The translations under genes were made by a program, and so were the position numbers. Of a DNA stretch of 64,000 nucleotides, positions 9,040 through 26,932 are shown piece after piece. Under the pieces are notes generated by a model, which saw only the letters and a list, made by a program, of their open reading frames with translations, had not been told where the DNA came from and did no database searches. The stretch's first letter is position 1. Each line of letters begins with the position of its first letter. This DNA comes from Sanguibacter inulinus. Its GTDB lineage: Bacteria; Actinomycetota; Actinomycetes; Actinomycetales; Cellulomonadaceae. The DNA is taken from the NCBI RefSeq assembly GCF_013415325.1, contig NZ_JACBYE010000002.1, forward strand, positions 62,001-126,000, read 5' to 3'.

Positions 9040-9870
9040 TCAGGCCTCCGTTCCGGTCGGAGCGGCCGGGGCAGCCTCTGCCGGAGCAGCAGCAGCCTGG
9101 TCGGCCTGGGCGGGCGCCTCGGCAGCGGCCGGACGCTCGTTACGACGGCCGCCACGAGCGGGACGCTCGCCGCGCGGGCCACCACGGGGCGCACGAGGCG
9201 CCTGGTTCGCCTGCGAAGCCGCGAACTCCTTCTCCGTCATGTCGCCCTTGTAGATCCACACCTTGACGCCGATACGGCCGAAGGTGGTGCGGGCCTCGAA
9301 GAAGCCGTAGTCGATGTTCGCGCGGAGGGTGTGCAGCGGCACACGGCCTTCGCGGTAGAACTCGCTGCGGCTCATCTCTGCGCCACCGAGACGACCTGCG
9401 CACTGGACACGGATGCCCTTGGCGCCGGCGCGCTGGGCGGACTGCATGCCCTTGCGCATCGCACGGCGGAACGACACGCGGCTCGCGAGCTGCTCGGCGA
9501 TCCCCTGGGCCACGAGCTGAGCATCGATCTCAGCGTTCTTGACCTCGAGGATGTTGAGCTGGACCTGCTTGCCCGTGAGCTTCTCGAGCTCGCCGCGGAT
9601 GCGGTCTGCCTCGGCGCCACGACGACCGATCACGATGCCCGGACGGGCCGTGTGGATGTCGACGCGGACGCGGTCGCGGGTGCGCTCGATCTCAACCTTC
9701 GAGATTCCAGCGCGCTCGAGACCGGTGCTCATGAGCTTGCGGATCTGGACGTCCTCACGGACGTAGTCGCGGTAGCGCTGACCGGGCTTGGTGCTGTCGG
9801 CGAACCACCGCGAGCGGTGGTCGGTCGTGATGCCGAGACGGTACCCGTGCGGGTGAACCTTCTGTCCCAC
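9040..9870 (-). CDS. rpsC: 30S ribosomal protein S3 with C-terminal tail
   Basis: Lines the mRNA entry channel. The product begins [23 protein letters not shown] and contains the KH domain ([22 protein letters not shown]). After the conserved part ends near residue 215, a tail of about 55 residues follows. It is first Arg/Gly-rich ([20 protein letters not shown]) and then Ala/Pro/Glu-rich. E. coli S3 is 233 residues; this one is 276. The start is a GTG that shares one base with the rplV stop (TAGTG), so the pair is coupled. Confidence 0.97.
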   Translation of the reverse strand: MGQKVHPHGYRLGITTDHRSRWFADSTKPGQRYRDYVREDVQIRKLMSTGLERAGISKVEIERTRDRVRVDIHTARPGIVIGRRGAEADRIRGELEKLTGKQVQLNILEVKNAEIDAQLVAQGIAEQLASRVSFRRAMRKGMQSAQRAGAKGIRVQCAGRLGGAEMSRSEFYREGRVPLHTLRANIDYGFFEARTTFGRIGVKVWIYKGDMTEKEFAASQANQAPRAPRGGPRGERPARGGRRNERPAAAEAPAQADQAAAAPAEAAPAAPTGTEA

Positions 9871-10241
9871 TATCGGGCCCTTCCCTTCGTGTCTTCGCGC
9901 GGGGCGACAACCACGGTGATGTGGCTGGTCCGCTTGAGGATCTGGCTGGCTCGCCCCTGCGCACGGGGGCGGAACCGCTTGAGGGTCGGCCCCTCGTCGA
10001 CGAACGCAGCCGTGACGACGAGCTGCTGCTCGTCGAAGGCCACGCTCGCGCGGTCTGCCTTGACCCGTGCATTCGCGATCGCGCTCTCCACGACCTTGCG
10101 AATCGGCTCGCTGGCGGCCTGCGGTGCAAACTTCAGCACCGCGACGGCCTCAGTGGCCTGCTTGCCACGGATGAGATCCACGACGCGCCGGGCCTTCTGG
10201 GGCGTGACGCGGATGAACCGCACCTGCGCCTTGGCTTCCAT
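9870..10241 (-). CDS. rplV: 50S ribosomal protein L22
   Basis: A 123-residue protein whose long loop lines the exit tunnel. Family features: [21 protein letters not shown] and the tunnel hairpin [19 protein letters not shown]. No macrolide-resistance deletion is apparent in the loop. The ATG (MEAKAQ) is preceded by AGGAC; the longer upstream frame is rejected. Confidence 0.97.
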   Translation of the reverse strand: MEAKAQVRFIRVTPQKARRVVDLIRGKQATEAVAVLKFAPQAASEPIRKVVESAIANARVKADRASVAFDEQQLVVTAAFVDEGPTLKRFRPRAQGRASQILKRTSHITVVVAPREDTKGRAR

Positions 10242-10302
10242 TGCTGTCCTGCCTTCTTGTCTGGTCATGACCAAGAGGTCCCTGTCGCTGCTGACCCGGG
10301 GG

Positions 10303-10584
10303 TCAGCGGCGACGGCCCTTCTTGTCGTCCTTCACGTGGCCACGGAAGGTGCGCGTCGGAGCGAACTCGCCGAGCTTGTGACCCACCATCGACTCGGTGA
10401 CGAACACCGGGGTGTGCTTGCGTCCGTCGTGCACGGCAAACGTGTGACCGAGGAAGTCGGGCGTGATGACCGACCGACGGGACCAGGTCTTGATGACGTT
10501 CTTGGTCCCCTTCTCGTTCTGGACGTCCACCTTCTTCTGAAGGTGGCCGTCAACGAAGGGGCCCTTCTTGAGGCTACGAGGCAT
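10303..10584 (-). CDS. rpsS: 50S-block 30S ribosomal protein S19
   Basis: A 93-residue head protein of the small subunit, binding with S13. It begins [19 protein letters not shown] and ends with the typical [27 protein letters not shown] precedes the ATG. Confidence 0.97.
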   Translation of the reverse strand: MPRSLKKGPFVDGHLQKKVDVQNEKGTKNVIKTWSRRSVITPDFLGHTFAVHDGRKHTPVFVTESMVGHKLGEFAPTRTFRGHVKDDKKGRRR

Positions 10585-10599
10585 CTGTCAGGCTCCTTA

Positions 10600-11439
10600 T
10601 CAACGCTTCTTGTTGCCGGTACGACGGCGACGGACGATGAGCTTGTCGCTCGCCTTGTTGGGACGACGGGTGCGACCCTCTGCCTGGCCCCAGGGGCTGA
10701 CAGGGTGACGACCACCGGAGGTCTTCCCTTCACCACCACCGTGCGGGTGGTCGATCGGGTTCATGGCGACACCACGGACTGTCGGGCGCTTGCCCTTCCA
10801 GCGCATGCGGCCGGCCTTGCCCCAGTTGATGTTCGACTGCTCGGCGTTGCCGACCTCACCGATGGTGGCGCGGCAGCGCAGGTCGACGTTGCGGATCTCG
10901 CCGGACGGCATGCGCAGCTGCGCGAAGTTGCCGTCCTTGGCCACGAGCTGCACCGACACACCAGCCGAACGTGCGATCTTCGCGCCGCCGCCGGGCTTGA
11001 GCTCGATGGCGTGGATGACCGTACCGGTCGGGATGTTGCGAAGAGGCAGGTTGTTGCCGGGCTTGATGTCAGCACCGGCGCCGTTCTCGATCGCGTCACC
11101 CTGACGCAGCTTGTTCGGAGCGATGATGTAGCGCTTCTCGCCGTCCGCGTAGTGCAGCAGCGCGATGCGGGCGGTCCGGTTCGGGTCGTACTCGATGTGA
11201 GCGACCTTGGCGGGCACGCCGTCCTTGTCGTGGCGACGGAAGTCGATGACGCGGTACGCACGCTTGTGGCCACCACCCTTGTGACGGGTGGTGATACGGC
11301 CGGAGCTGTTACGGCCACCGGTCTTGTGGAGCGGGCGGATCAGCGACTTCTCCGGCTCCGAGCGCGTGATCTCGACGAAGTCGGCGACGCTGGCGCCGCG
11401 GCGTCCGGGCGTCGTCGGCTTGTACTTACGGATTCCCAT
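10600..11439 (-). CDS. rplB: 50S ribosomal protein L2
   Basis: A 279-residue primary 23S rRNA-binding protein near the peptidyl transferase centre. The C-terminal signature [26 protein letters not shown], with the conserved histidine, is intact. The start [18 protein letters not shown] is typical and GAGGAC precedes it. Confidence 0.98.
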   Translation of the reverse strand: MGIRKYKPTTPGRRGASVADFVEITRSEPEKSLIRPLHKTGGRNSSGRITTRHKGGGHKRAYRVIDFRRHDKDGVPAKVAHIEYDPNRTARIALLHYADGEKRYIIAPNKLRQGDAIENGAGADIKPGNNLPLRNIPTGTVIHAIELKPGGGAKIARSAGVSVQLVAKDGNFAQLRMPSGEIRNVDLRCRATIGEVGNAEQSNINWGKAGRMRWKGKRPTVRGVAMNPIDHPHGGGEGKTSGGRHPVSPWGQAEGRTRRPNKASDKLIVRRRRTGNKKR

Positions 11440-11471
11440 GGGGATCTGTCCTCAATCTGCTCTCGGCCGGC

Positions 11472-11777
11472 TCAGCCGACCGGGCCACCGAACATGTCAA
11501 TCGAACCCTCACGGAGGGAGACGATTGCACGCTTGGTGTCCTTGCGCTTGCCGATACCGAAACGGGTCCGCCGGGTCTTGCCCTTGCGGTTGATCGTGTT
11601 GACGGAGGCGACCTTGACATCGAAGATCTTCTCGATGGCGATCTTGATCTCCGTCTTGTTCGACCGCGGGTCGACGAGGAAGGTGTACTTCCCCTCGTCG
11701 AGCAGGCCGTAGCTCTTCTCCGAGAGGACCGGCGCGATCAGGATGTCGCGGGGGTCCTTCTGGACGGTGGTGCTCAC
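11472..11777 (-). CDS. rplW: 50S ribosomal protein L23
   Basis: A 101-residue protein at the tunnel exit that docks trigger factor and SRP. It contains [35 protein letters not shown] and [19 protein letters not shown]. The GTG start overlaps the rplD stop by four bases (GTGA), so translation is coupled. Confidence 0.97.
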   Translation of the reverse strand: MSTTVQKDPRDILIAPVLSEKSYGLLDEGKYTFLVDPRSNKTEIKIAIEKIFDVKVASVNTINRKGKTRRTRFGIGKRKDTKRAIVSLREGSIDMFGGPVG

Positions 11778-12478
11778 TTGGCGTCCTCCTTCGCGAGCTG
11801 TGCCGACTCGGACTCGGTCGCGACGGCCTTGACCGAAGAACCTGTCGTGGGCCCGGCGAGGAACGCGTCGAGCGCGCCCTGCGTGAAGACCACGTCGTCA
11901 GAGACGAGCACGTCGTAGGTGTTGAGCTGGTCAGCGACCAGGAGGTGCACCTGCTCAGCGTTGCGGAGCGACTTCACCGTGAGCTCGTCACCGCGCTCGA
12001 GCACAACGAGGACGTTGCGGCGAGGAGCGAGGTTGGAGAGCGAGGTGAGAGCCTGCTTGGTCGACGGCACGCCGTCGACACCGAAACCGGTGACGACGTG
12101 GATGCGGCCTGCGCGAGCCCGGTCGGACAGGGCGCCGCGGAGAGCAGCAGCCTTCATCTTCTTGGGGGTGCGCTGCGAGTAGTCGCGCGGCGTGGGGCCG
12201 TGGACGACTCCACCACCGGCGAACTGAGGAGCACGGGTCGAGCCCTGACGGGCGCGGCCGGTCCCCTTCTGCTTGTACGGCTTGCGTCCACCACCGCGGA
12301 CCTCGCCGCGGCTCTTGGTGTCGTGCGTACCCTGACGGGCTGCAGCGAGCTGCGCGACGACGACCTGGTGGATCAGCGGGATGTTCGTCTGGACGTCGAA
12401 CACCTCGGCGGGGAGGTCGGTCGTGCCGGCCTTCTTGCCTGTGGCGTCGATGACGTCGACGGTGAGCGTTTCAGACAT
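11774..12478 (-). CDS. rplD: 50S ribosomal protein L4
   Basis: A 234-residue protein whose internal loop lines the exit tunnel ([33 protein letters not shown]). The C-terminal 20 residues form a short acidic-alanine tail. In E. coli L4 represses its own S10 operon; the long leader before rpsJ here is a possible target but no match to the E. coli structure was seen. The ATG ([11 protein letters not shown]) is the family start. Confidence 0.97.
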   Translation of the reverse strand: MSETLTVDVIDATGKKAGTTDLPAEVFDVQTNIPLIHQVVVAQLAAARQGTHDTKSRGEVRGGGRKPYKQKGTGRARQGSTRAPQFAGGGVVHGPTPRDYSQRTPKKMKAAALRGALSDRARAGRIHVVTGFGVDGVPSTKQALTSLSNLAPRRNVLVVLERGDELTVKSLRNAEQVHLLVADQLNTYDVLVSDDVVFTQGALDAFLAGPTTGSSVKAVATESESAQLAKEDAK

Positions 12479-12482
12479 GTCT

Positions 12483-13142
12483 TCACGCACCCTTCGCGGC
12501 ACTACGCACGAGGACGACGCCGCCCTTAGGTCCGGGAACTGCACCCTTGACGAGGAGCAGGCCCTTCTCGGCGTCGACCGCGTGAACGGTCAGGTTCTGC
12601 GTGGTCTGACGGTCAACACCCATCCGACCAGCCATGCGCACACCCTTGAACACGCGCGACGGGGTCGAGGCCCCACCGATCGAGCCGGGCTTGCGGTGGT
12701 TCTTGTGGGCACCGTGGGACGCGCCGACTCCGTGGAATCCGTGGCGCTTCATGACTCCTGCGAAGCCCTTACCCTTGGTGGTCCCGATGACGTCCACGAC
12801 ACTGCCGGAGGCGAAGGCCTCGGCGGTGAGCTCCTGGCCGAGCGTGAACTCGCCGGCGTCGGACGTACGGATCTCGGTCACGTGACGGCGCGGGGTGACC
12901 CCGGCCTTCTCGAAGTGACCCTTCAGCGGCTGCGAGACCTTGCGCGGGTCGATCTGGCCGTAGGCGAGCTGGACGGCTGCGTAGCCGTCGACCTCAGCTG
13001 TACGGACCTGGGTCACCACGTTGGTGCCGACCTGGACCACGGTCACGGGAACGAGGCGTCCTGCCTCGTCCCAGACCTGGGTCATCCCGAGCTTGGTTCC
13101 GAGCACGGCCGTGACGGGCCGTTCGTTCTGCTGGGTAGCCAT
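12483..13142 (-). CDS. rplC: 50S ribosomal protein L3
   Basis: A 219-residue early assembly protein. It has [19 protein letters not shown] and the [36 protein letters not shown] core; the conserved Gln methylated in some bacteria is not part of the motif seen here. GGAGGAC precedes the ATG. Confidence 0.97.
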   Translation of the reverse strand: MATQQNERPVTAVLGTKLGMTQVWDEAGRLVPVTVVQVGTNVVTQVRTAEVDGYAAVQLAYGQIDPRKVSQPLKGHFEKAGVTPRRHVTEIRTSDAGEFTLGQELTAEAFASGSVVDVIGTTKGKGFAGVMKRHGFHGVGASHGAHKNHRKPGSIGGASTPSRVFKGVRMAGRMGVDRQTTQNLTVHAVDAEKGLLLVKGAVPGPKGGVVLVRSAAKGA

Positions 13143-13162
13143 AGTGATGTCCTCCCCCAGCC

Positions 13163-13471
13163 TCAGAGCTTGATCTCGATGTTCACGTCCGCGGGCAGGT
13201 CGAGACGCATGAGCGAGTCGACCGCCTTCGGCGTGGGATCGATGATGTCGATGAGCCGCTTGTGCGTGCGCATCTCAAAGTGCTCGCGGCTGTCCTTGTA
13301 CTTGTGAGGCGAACGGATAACGCAGAACACGTTCTTCTCCGTCGGCAACGGCACCGGGCCCACGACCGTCGCACCAGCGCGTGTCACCGTGTCGACGATC
13401 TTGCGCGCCGAGCTGTCGATGACCTCGTGGTCGTAGGACTTGAGCCGGATGCGGATCTTCTGTCCCGCCAT
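13163..13471 (-). CDS. rpsJ: 30S ribosomal protein S10 (NusE)
   Basis: A 102-residue head protein that also acts with NusB in antitermination. It starts [19 protein letters not shown] and contains [35 protein letters not shown], all typical. It heads the S10 block. The ribosome-binding site is weak (GAAAGAG, rather distant), and the mRNA leader of about 318 bases before it is unusually long. Confidence 0.97.
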   Translation of the reverse strand: MAGQKIRIRLKSYDHEVIDSSARKIVDTVTRAGATVVGPVPLPTEKNVFCVIRSPHKYKDSREHFEMRTHKRLIDIIDPTPKAVDSLMRLDLPADVNIEIKL

Positions 13472-13716
13472 GGCGTCGTCTGACTCTTTCTCTCGAACTG
13501 TCCGACCCCCGCGCTCGGGCGTGTCGCTCTGGGCGACAACCTCTTGCGCTGCACCACTGCGTGGTACGGGGCCGTTGGAAATGTGAACCGCTGGTGCTCG
13601 TGAGCACTGAGTGCCCGACGATGCCCAGCTGATCACAACGTCTTCTCACCTGTGTGGAACCGGGGTCCCGTGGCGCCTCGATCTGTCGAAGAACAGAGAG
13701 CTCAACACACGGCAAC

Positions 13717-13736
13717 GGCCCTCCTCTGGGAGGACC
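13717..13736 (-). promoter_or_regulatory. Hairpin in the S10 leader
   Basis: On the transcribed strand GGTCCTCC pairs with GGAGGGCC (one G-U pair) around a CAGA tetraloop. The 3' arm contains a Shine-Dalgarno-like GGAGGG. It lies about 250 bases before rpsJ; a regulatory role is only inferred. Confidence 0.4.
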
Positions 13737-13795
13737 CGCGGTTCAACACACTGTTCGACTTGAGAATGAGCGCGCCCGTAACAGGCAACTTGACT

Positions 13796-13824
13796 AGTCT
13801 GCCACGGCGAGGTGGAAAAGCCAA
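13796..13824 (-). promoter_or_regulatory. Promoter of the S10 block
   Basis: TTGGCT and CAGACT are separated by 17 bases. The pair lies between the tuf terminator and rpsJ, giving a start site near 13789. Confidence 0.55.
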
Positions 13825-13911
13825 CCCGCGCCGGGTTGTGACCTGCACCGCCCCTCTGCCGGCAGGCTCAGGAGGTACCACCAGGCACCTCCCCCGCCCC
13901 CAGACGCACGA

Positions 13912-13942
13912 AGACCCGGCAGCCACGAGGGCTGCCGGGTCT
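13912..13942 (-). terminator. Intrinsic terminator after tuf
   Basis: A 13-bp perfect stem (AGACCCGGCAGCC with its complement) and a 5-base loop, starting about 33 bases beyond the tuf stop. No U-run follows. Confidence 0.8.
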
Positions 13943-13975
13943 CCGGACGAGCTAGCTGGTCAGCTAGGCACTAGA

Positions 13976-15166
13976 TCACTTGAGGATCTTGGTGACCTGG
14001 CCCGATCCAACGGTGCGGCCACCCTCACGGATAGCGAAGCCGAGGCCCTCTTCCATGGCGATCGGCTGGATGAGCTCGACCGTCATCTCGGTGTTGTCGC
14101 CAGGCATGACCATCTCGGTGCCCTCGGGCAGCGTGATGACGCCGGTGACGTCCGTGGTGCGGAAGTAGAACTGCGGACGGTAGTTCGAGTAGAACGGGTT
14201 GTGACGCCCGCCCTCGTCCTTGGCAAGGATGTAGACGCGAGCCTCGAACTCGGTGTGCGGCGTGATGGAGCCGGGCTTGACCACGACCTGGCCACGCTCG
14301 ACGTCCTCGCGCTTGATGCCGCGGAGGAGGAGACCGGTGTTGTCGCCAGCCTGTGCCTCGTCCATGGACTTGTGGAACGTCTCGATGCCGGTGACGGTCG
14401 TCTTCTGCGCGGGGCGGATTCCGACGATCTCGACCTCAGAGTTGAGCGCGAGCGCTCCACGGTCGACCTTGCCGGTGACGACGGTTCCACGACCGGTGAT
14501 CGTGAAGACGTCCTCGATCGGCATGAGGAAAGGCTTGTCGAGGTCGCGGACGGGGTCCGGGACGTTCTCGTCGACAGCTTCCATCAGGTCCTCGACGGAC
14601 TTGACCCACTCAGCGTCGCCCTCGAGAGCCTTGAGGCCCGAGACGCGCATGACCGGGGCGTTGTCGCCGTCGAAGCCCTGAGCGGAGAGGAGCTCACGCA
14701 CCTCCATCTCGACGAGCTCGAGGATCTCTTCGTCCTCGACCATGTCGGCCTTGTTCAGCGCGACCAGCAGGTAGGGGACACCAACCTGGCGGGCGAGCAG
14801 AACGTGCTCACGGGTCTGAGCCATCGGGCCGTCGGTCGCCGCGACCACGAGGATCGCGCCGTCCATCTGAGCGGCACCGGTGATCATGTTCTTGATGTAG
14901 TCAGCGTGACCGGGAGCGTCGACGTGCGCGTAGTGGCGCTTGCCCGTCTCGTACTCGATGTGCGCGATGTTGATCGTGATACCGCGCTGCTTCTCTTCCG
15001 GTGCCTTGTCGATCTCGTCGAACTTGAACTCAGGGTTCACGTCCGGGAACTTGTCGTGCAGCACCTTGGAGATCGCCGCCGTCAGCGTCGTCTTGCCGTG
15101 GTCAACGTGACCGATGGTTCCGATGTTGACGTGCGGTTTGGTCCGCTCGAACTTGGCCTTCGCCAC
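13976..15166 (-). CDS. tuf: Elongation factor Tu
   Basis: GTPase that carries aminoacyl-tRNA to the ribosome. The 396-residue product has G1 [10 protein letters not shown]3 DAPGHADY and G4 NKADM, followed by domains 2 and 3 and the C-terminal [15 protein letters not shown]. The GTG start has AGGAGG six bases upstream. It is the only tuf in the window and follows fusA, completing the str gene order. Confidence 0.98.
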   Translation of the reverse strand: MAKAKFERTKPHVNIGTIGHVDHGKTTLTAAISKVLHDKFPDVNPEFKFDEIDKAPEEKQRGITINIAHIEYETGKRHYAHVDAPGHADYIKNMITGAAQMDGAILVVAATDGPMAQTREHVLLARQVGVPYLLVALNKADMVEDEEILELVEMEVRELLSAQGFDGDNAPVMRVSGLKALEGDAEWVKSVEDLMEAVDENVPDPVRDLDKPFLMPIEDVFTITGRGTVVTGKVDRGALALNSEVEIVGIRPAQKTTVTGIETFHKSMDEAQAGDNTGLLLRGIKREDVERGQVVVKPGSITPHTEFEARVYILAKDEGGRHNPFYSNYRPQFYFRTTDVTGVITLPEGTEMVMPGDNTEMTVELIQPIAMEEGLGFAIREGGRTVGSGQVTKILK

Positions 15167-15205
15167 TGGGGTCCTCCTGGGACTTGGGTAGTCGTGCCGA
15201 ACGAT

Positions 15206-15238
15206 GCAGATACTAGCTCGTTTCAGCGGTGTATCTGC
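15206..15238 (-). promoter_or_regulatory. Inverted repeat and TAGTAT hexamers in the fusA-tuf spacer
   Basis: GCAGATAC and GTATCTGC form an 8-bp perfect inverted repeat with a 17-base loop. The 3' arm overlaps a TAGTAT hexamer, and a second TAGTAT lies about 60 bases upstream. Neither has a good -35, so a tuf promoter, an RNA hairpin or a protein site are all possible. Confidence 0.35.
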
Positions 15239-15297
15239 GGGGCGTGCGGGTCGCTACAGGTTGATGGTGGTGATACTACGGTTCGACCTGTGGGGAC

Positions 15298-17400
15298 TCA
15301 CTCGCCCCGGGTCTTCTTGATGATCTCTTCGGCAACGTTCCGAGGAACCTCGGAGTAGCTGTCGAACTGCATCGAGTACACGGCACGACCCTGGGTCTTC
15401 GACCGAAGGTCACCGATGTACCCGAACATCTCTGACAACGGCACCTGGGCCCGGATGACCTTGACGCCTGTCGCGTCCTCCATCGACTGGATCATCCCGC
15501 GACGCGAGTTGATGTCGCCGATGACGTCACCCATGTACTCCTCAGGAGTACGGACCTCAACTGCCATGACCGGCTCAAGGATAACCGGGTCAGCCCGCTT
15601 GACGCCCTCCTTGAGGACCATCGAGCCGGCAATCTTGAACGCCATCTCCGAGGAGTCGACGTCGTGGTACGCGCCGTCGATGACGGTGGCCTTGACACCC
15701 ACGAGCGGGAAGCCTGCGAGGACACCCTGGCTCATCGCCGCCTGGATACCGGCGTCGATGCTGGGGATGTACTCGCGAGGGATACGACCACCCGTGACAG
15801 CGTTGACGAACTGGTACAGCTCGCCCTCGGCGGTCTCGAGGGGCTCGAAGGTGACCTGCACCTTGGCGAACTGACCCGATCCACCGGTCTGCTTCTTGTG
15901 CGTGTAGTCGATCTTCTCCGCCGTGCGGCGGATCGTCTCGCGGTAGGCCACCTGCGGCTTGCCGACGTTGGCCTCGACGTTGAACTCGCGACGCATGCGG
16001 TCGACGAGGATGTCGAGGTGGAGCTCGCCCATGCCGCCGATGACGGTCTGGCCGGTCTCGTCGTCCAGCTTGACGCGGAACGTCGGGTCCTCTTCGGCGA
16101 GCTTCTGGATGGCGACCGAGAGCTTCTCCTGGTCGGCCTTCGTCTTCGGCTCGATGGCCACGTCGATGACGGGCTCGGGGAAGGTCATGGACTCGAGCAC
16201 GACAGGGCTCGACACGTCGGTGAGCGTGTCACCCGTCGTGGTGTCCTTGAGGCCGATGACCGCGTAGATGTGACCCGCGCTCGCCGAGGCGACAGGGTTC
16301 TCCTTGTTGGAGTACATCTGGAAGATCTTGCCCAGGCGCTCCTTCTTCCCCTTGGAGGAGTTGAGGAGCTGTGCGCCGGGCTCGACCTTGCCGGAGTACA
16401 CGCGGATGTACGTCAGCTTGCCGAAGAACGGGTGAGCCGCGACCTTGAAGGCGAGAGCCGCGAAGGGCTCCGTGGCGTCCGGGTGGCGCTCGATGACCTT
16501 CTCGAAGTCACGCACGTCGTGGGCGTCGATGGCCGGCACGTCGAGGGGCGACGGGAGGTAGTCGATGACGGCGTCGAGCATGGGCTGGACGCCCTTGTTC
16601 TTGAACGCCGAGCCGCAGAGGACCGGGAAGGCCTCGCCGGCGACGGTGAGCGCGCGGATCGCGGTCTTGATCTCGGGGATCGTGACCTCTTCGCCGCCGA
16701 GGTACTTCTCGAGGAGCTCTTCGCTCGACTCGGCGACGTCCTCGATGAGCTGGGCACGGTACTGCTGCGCCTTCTCGACGAGGTCGGCCGGGATCTCCTC
16801 GGTCGTGTACGCCTCGCCCATCTTCGTCTCACCGCGCCACATGAGGGCCTTCATCTCGAGCAGGTCCACCACGCCGGTGAACTCGCTCTCGGACCCGATG
16901 GGCAGCTGGATGACCAGCGGCTTCGCCTTGAGGCGGTTGATGATGGTGTCGACGGTGAAGTAGAAGTCCGCGCCGAGCTTGTCCATCTTGTTGACGAAGC
17001 AGATGCGGGGGACGTTGTACTTGTCGGCCTGGCGCCAGACGGTCTCGGACTGGGGCTCGACGCCCTCCTTGCCGTCGAAGACGGCGACAGCGCCGTCGAG
17101 GACGCGGAGCGAGCGCTCGACCTCGACCGTGAAGTCGACGTGTCCGGGCGTGTCGATGATGTTGATCTGGTTCTTGTTCCAGAAGCAGGTCACGGCCGCG
17201 GACGTGATGGTGATGCCGCGCTCCTTCTCCTGCTCCATCCAGTCAGTCGTCGATGCGCCGTCGTGGGTCTCACCGATCTTGTAGTTGACCCCGGTGTAGA
17301 ACAGGATCCGCTCGGTGGTCGTCGTCTTGCCAGCATCGATGTGGGCCATGATGCCGATGTTGCGGACCTTGTTCAGGTCGGTGAGCACGTCCTGTGCCAC
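15298..17400 (-). CDS. fusA: Elongation factor G
   Basis: GTPase that drives translocation and, with RRF, ribosome recycling. The 700-residue product has [17 protein letters not shown] and NKMDK, then domains II to V ending in a short acidic tail. It begins with GTG ([18 protein letters not shown]), with GAGG seven bases before it. A strong hairpin separates it from rpsG, so it may be transcribed partly on its own. Confidence 0.98.
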   Translation of the reverse strand: MAQDVLTDLNKVRNIGIMAHIDAGKTTTTERILFYTGVNYKIGETHDGASTTDWMEQEKERGITITSAAVTCFWNKNQINIIDTPGHVDFTVEVERSLRVLDGAVAVFDGKEGVEPQSETVWRQADKYNVPRICFVNKMDKLGADFYFTVDTIINRLKAKPLVIQLPIGSESEFTGVVDLLEMKALMWRGETKMGEAYTTEEIPADLVEKAQQYRAQLIEDVAESSEELLEKYLGGEEVTIPEIKTAIRALTVAGEAFPVLCGSAFKNKGVQPMLDAVIDYLPSPLDVPAIDAHDVRDFEKVIERHPDATEPFAALAFKVAAHPFFGKLTYIRVYSGKVEPGAQLLNSSKGKKERLGKIFQMYSNKENPVASASAGHIYAVIGLKDTTTGDTLTDVSSPVVLESMTFPEPVIDVAIEPKTKADQEKLSVAIQKLAEEDPTFRVKLDDETGQTVIGGMGELHLDILVDRMRREFNVEANVGKPQVAYRETIRRTAEKIDYTHKKQTGGSGQFAKVQVTFEPLETAEGELYQFVNAVTGGRIPREYIPSIDAGIQAAMSQGVLAGFPLVGVKATVIDGAYHDVDSSEMAFKIAGSMVLKEGVKRADPVILEPVMAVEVRTPEEYMGDVIGDINSRRGMIQSMEDATGVKVIRAQVPLSEMFGYIGDLRSKTQGRAVYSMQFDSYSEVPRNVAEEIIKKTRGE

Positions 17401-17474
17401 GGTTTACCTCTTACTGATGGGGGACGGAGCGAGACAAGAGACTGCCGGCCCCGCGAGGGAGGGCAGCGGATGGC

Positions 17475-17507
17475 CCGGTGCCCCGAGGAAGTACCTCGGG
17501 GCACCGG
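17475..17507 (-). terminator. Hairpin terminator or attenuator between rpsG and fusA
   Basis: A 14-bp perfect stem (CCGGTGCCCCGAGG with its complement) with a 5-base loop, starting 8 bases past the rpsG stop. It should end or attenuate transcription inside the str gene set. Confidence 0.7.
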
Positions 17508-17514
17508 TGCGCCA

Positions 17515-17985
17515 TTACCAGCGGTAGTGCGCGAAGGCCTTGTTGGACTCGGCCATCTTGTGGATGTCCTCACGGCGCTTGACAGCGGCACCGAGGCCGT
17601 TGCTCGCGTCGAGGATCTCGTTCATGAGGCGCTCGGTCATCGTCTTCTCGCGACGGGCGCGGGAGTAGTCGGTGAGCCAGCGCAGGGCGAGCGTCGTGGC
17701 ACGCGCGGGGCGGACCTCGACGGGGACCTGGTAGGTCGCTCCACCGACACGGCGCGAGCGCACCTCGAGGGCGGGGCGGACGTTCTCGAGCGCACGCTTG
17801 AGCACGACGACGGGGTCACCCGCGGTCTTCTCGCGCACACCTTCGAGGGCACCGTAGACGATCGCCTCAGCGGTCGACTTCTTGCCGTCGAGGAGAACCT
17901 TGTTGATCAGCTGCGTGACGACCGGCGATCCGTAGACCGGGTCGATGACGAGTGGCCGCTTCGGGGCCGGACCCTTACGAGGCAT
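17515..17985 (-). CDS. rpsG: 30S ribosomal protein S7
   Basis: A 156-residue head-nucleating protein. It starts [21 protein letters not shown] and ends [12 protein letters not shown], as expected. It begins one base after the rpsL stop, so the two are coupled. Confidence 0.98.
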   Translation of the reverse strand: MPRKGPAPKRPLVIDPVYGSPVVTQLINKVLLDGKKSTAEAIVYGALEGVREKTAGDPVVVLKRALENVRPALEVRSRRVGGATYQVPVEVRPARATTLALRWLTDYSRARREKTMTERLMNEILDASNGLGAAVKRREDIHKMAESNKAFAHYRW

Positions 17986-17986
17986 C

Positions 17987-18361
17987 TCAGCTCTTCTCCT
18001 TCTTCGCGCCATAACGGCTGCGAGCCTGCTTGCGGTTCTTGACACCCTGGGTGTCGAGTGCGCCGCGGATGACCTTGTAGCGAACACCGGGGAGGTCCTT
18101 CACACGACCGCCGCGGACGAGCACGATCGAGTGCTCCTGGAGGTTGTGGCCGACACCGGGGATGTAGGCGGTGACCTCGACGCCGGAGGAGAGCTTCACG
18201 CGGGCAACCTTGCGGAGCGCGGAGTTCGGCTTCTTCGGGGTCGTGGTGTAGACGCGGGTGCACACACCGCGTCGCTGGGGCGAGCCCTTGAGGGCGGGGG
18301 TCTTGGACTTCGAGACCTTAGATGTCCGCCCCTTGCGGACGAGCTGCTGAATCGTGGGCAC
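17987..18361 (-). CDS. rpsL: 30S ribosomal protein S12
   Basis: Decoding-centre protein of 124 residues. The GTG start ([10 protein letters not shown] follows) has GGAG five bases upstream and agrees with the family. The streptomycin-sensitive lysines in [12 protein letters not shown] and the GVRYKVIRG loop are wild type. It heads the str block, about 310 bases from a strong promoter. Confidence 0.97.
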   Translation of the reverse strand: MPTIQQLVRKGRTSKVSKSKTPALKGSPQRRGVCTRVYTTTPKKPNSALRKVARVKLSSGVEVTAYIPGVGHNLQEHSIVLVRGGRVKDLPGVRYKVIRGALDTQGVKNRKQARSRYGAKKEKS

Positions 18362-18681
18362 TGCGTCTCCGTGTCTACTCGAGCCCACCGAGATGATCTC
18401 GGTGCTGGCTGTGGCATGCGTTGCTGGTCTGTGTCCGCGCTGGGTGCACGAGGGCACCGCAGCTTCAGCTGCACTACGCCACGTACCACCGGCTCGATGG
18501 TCCAGAGCGACGCCAGGCGTCGATCCGGAAAAGCCCGCCGCGTCGTCTGGCCGTCGTGGTCCGGTCGTGTCGACCGGCGACCCCTGGCCTCCACCCGTCG
18601 AGCCAGAGCAGCGAGCTGCTCGGCGATCAGCGGAGGACGTCTGGGACGCACGATGGCCCGAGAGCACGGGCACGGTGCTCA

Positions 18682-18710
18682 ACAATACCCGGCGGATCCT
18701 CGGAGGTCAA
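18682..18710 (-). promoter_or_regulatory. Promoter of rpsL-rpsG
   Basis: TTGACC and TATTGT with a 17-base spacer, close to the sigma-70 consensus and among the best promoters in the window. It points to rpsL. Confidence 0.75.
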
Positions 18711-18914
18711 CGTCGCTGGCCAGGGTCCCACGAGCCGCCGTGGAGCGACTCGCGGTCGCTCTCCCAGAGCCCTGGTCCAGGAGCTCGCGACGCGCTGGAG
18801 AGGGCGCCCTTGCGCGCGCCTCTCCCCCACCGGGGACTCTCCGGGAGCCGTACGCAGAGCCCTGCTGAGTGCGCCCCTCTCCCCGTCCGACGGACGAGCA
18901 GACGCCCCCGACAG

Positions 18915-18952
18915 CACAGCAGGGCGGCTCCCGGAGGAGCCGCCCTGCTGTG
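18915..18952 (-). terminator. Intrinsic terminator after rpoC
   Basis: A 17-bp perfect stem (left arm CACAGCAGGGCGGCTCC) closed by a CGGA tetraloop, beginning about 25 bases past the rpoC stop. Confidence 0.85.
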
Positions 18953-18977
18953 TCAGACGGTCGAGATCAGATCTCGG

Positions 18978-22859
<3,882 letters not shown>

Positions 22860-22996
22860 GGTGGTCCTACTTCCTTCGTCTGCCGGCCTGGTCGGGATGT
22901 GTCCCGTCACCGGCGCGGTGGAGGTGCTACAGGGTGTCGGATGGGGCGGGGGTGGAGGTCCCAGCAGGGACTACGCACCCCCGCCCGTCACCGAGA

Positions 22997-26509
<3,513 letters not shown>

Positions 26510-26747
26510 GAGGGGTCCTTCCCTGCGGATCGAGTGCACGCTGTTGCGCTTGTGAGCCTGGTCGTCCACCCTTGTGGTGTCATCGACACCTGGGTCCCTG
26601 TCACAGCCGTGGTTTCACGGCAGCCCCGGGGGCTCACGGATCCTCAGGTCAGATGCCGAGACGGGCTCGGAGCTCTCTCCGAGGGTCGCGGACCGTTCCA
26701 GTCGGTTCCGTGAGTGGCTTCGCAGGCACACGCCAGCGCAAAGCGAT

Positions 26748-26777
26748 AGCATAGCCGACCGGGCCAAGTACATGCAA
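26748..26777 (-). promoter_or_regulatory. Promoter of rpoB-rpoC
   Basis: TTGCAT and TATGCT with an 18-base spacer, downstream of the rplL terminator. The start site would be near 26741. Confidence 0.65.
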
Positions 26778-26812
26778 CCCGGTCGAGGCGCGCGCAGGAT
26801 GGCCGGTTGGAT

Positions 26813-26828
26813 GACCGGCGGACCGGTC
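26813..26828 (-). repeat. GACCGG hairpin, copy 1
   Basis: GACCGG and CCGGTC pair around a 4-base CGGA loop. It lies just upstream of the rpoB promoter and resembles the copy at 26933-26949. Confidence 0.5.
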
Positions 26829-26932
26829 CCGGCTGCGCGCGAGCGTGGACGACAAGAGTCGACCCCGCAGTCGCCCGGACCGTCGCTCTCGCGCGGCAGC
26901 CCGGAGCCCGGCGTCCCCCTGCGAGAGGTGCG

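Larger units (their letters stand above)
13472..13975 (-). other. 504-base spacer between tuf and rpsJ
   Basis: In transcription order it holds the tuf terminator, a -35/-10 pair, and a leader of about 318 bases. The leader contains a GTGTGTTGA direct repeat (two copies, about 50 bases apart), an 8-bp hairpin enclosing GGAGGG, and a short TCTGT/ACAGA hairpin. No convincing gene was found here. Confidence 0.6.
18362..18977 (-). other. 616-base spacer between rpoC and rpsL
   Basis: It holds the rpoC terminator, then about 200 bases in which only an imperfect hairpin was seen, then the str promoter, a 6-bp GAGCAC/GTGCTC hairpin at the expected transcript start, and a leader of about 310 bases without recognised structure. 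No convincing gene was found. Confidence 0.6.

Noticed and set aside
9331-11712. Long plus-strand open frames opposite the ribosomal genes (up to 793 codons)
   Set aside because: They are antisense shadows of high-GC codon use, lie over conserved genes and have no family features or promoter.
13275-13715. 146-codon minus-strand ORF starting at TTG behind GGAGGG in the S10 leader
   Set aside because: It overlaps rpsJ by about 197 bases in another frame and looks like chance coding; only the hairpin was kept as a finding.
17987-18361. Streptomycin-resistance change in rpsL
   Set aside because: Both resistance-linked lysine regions look wild type.
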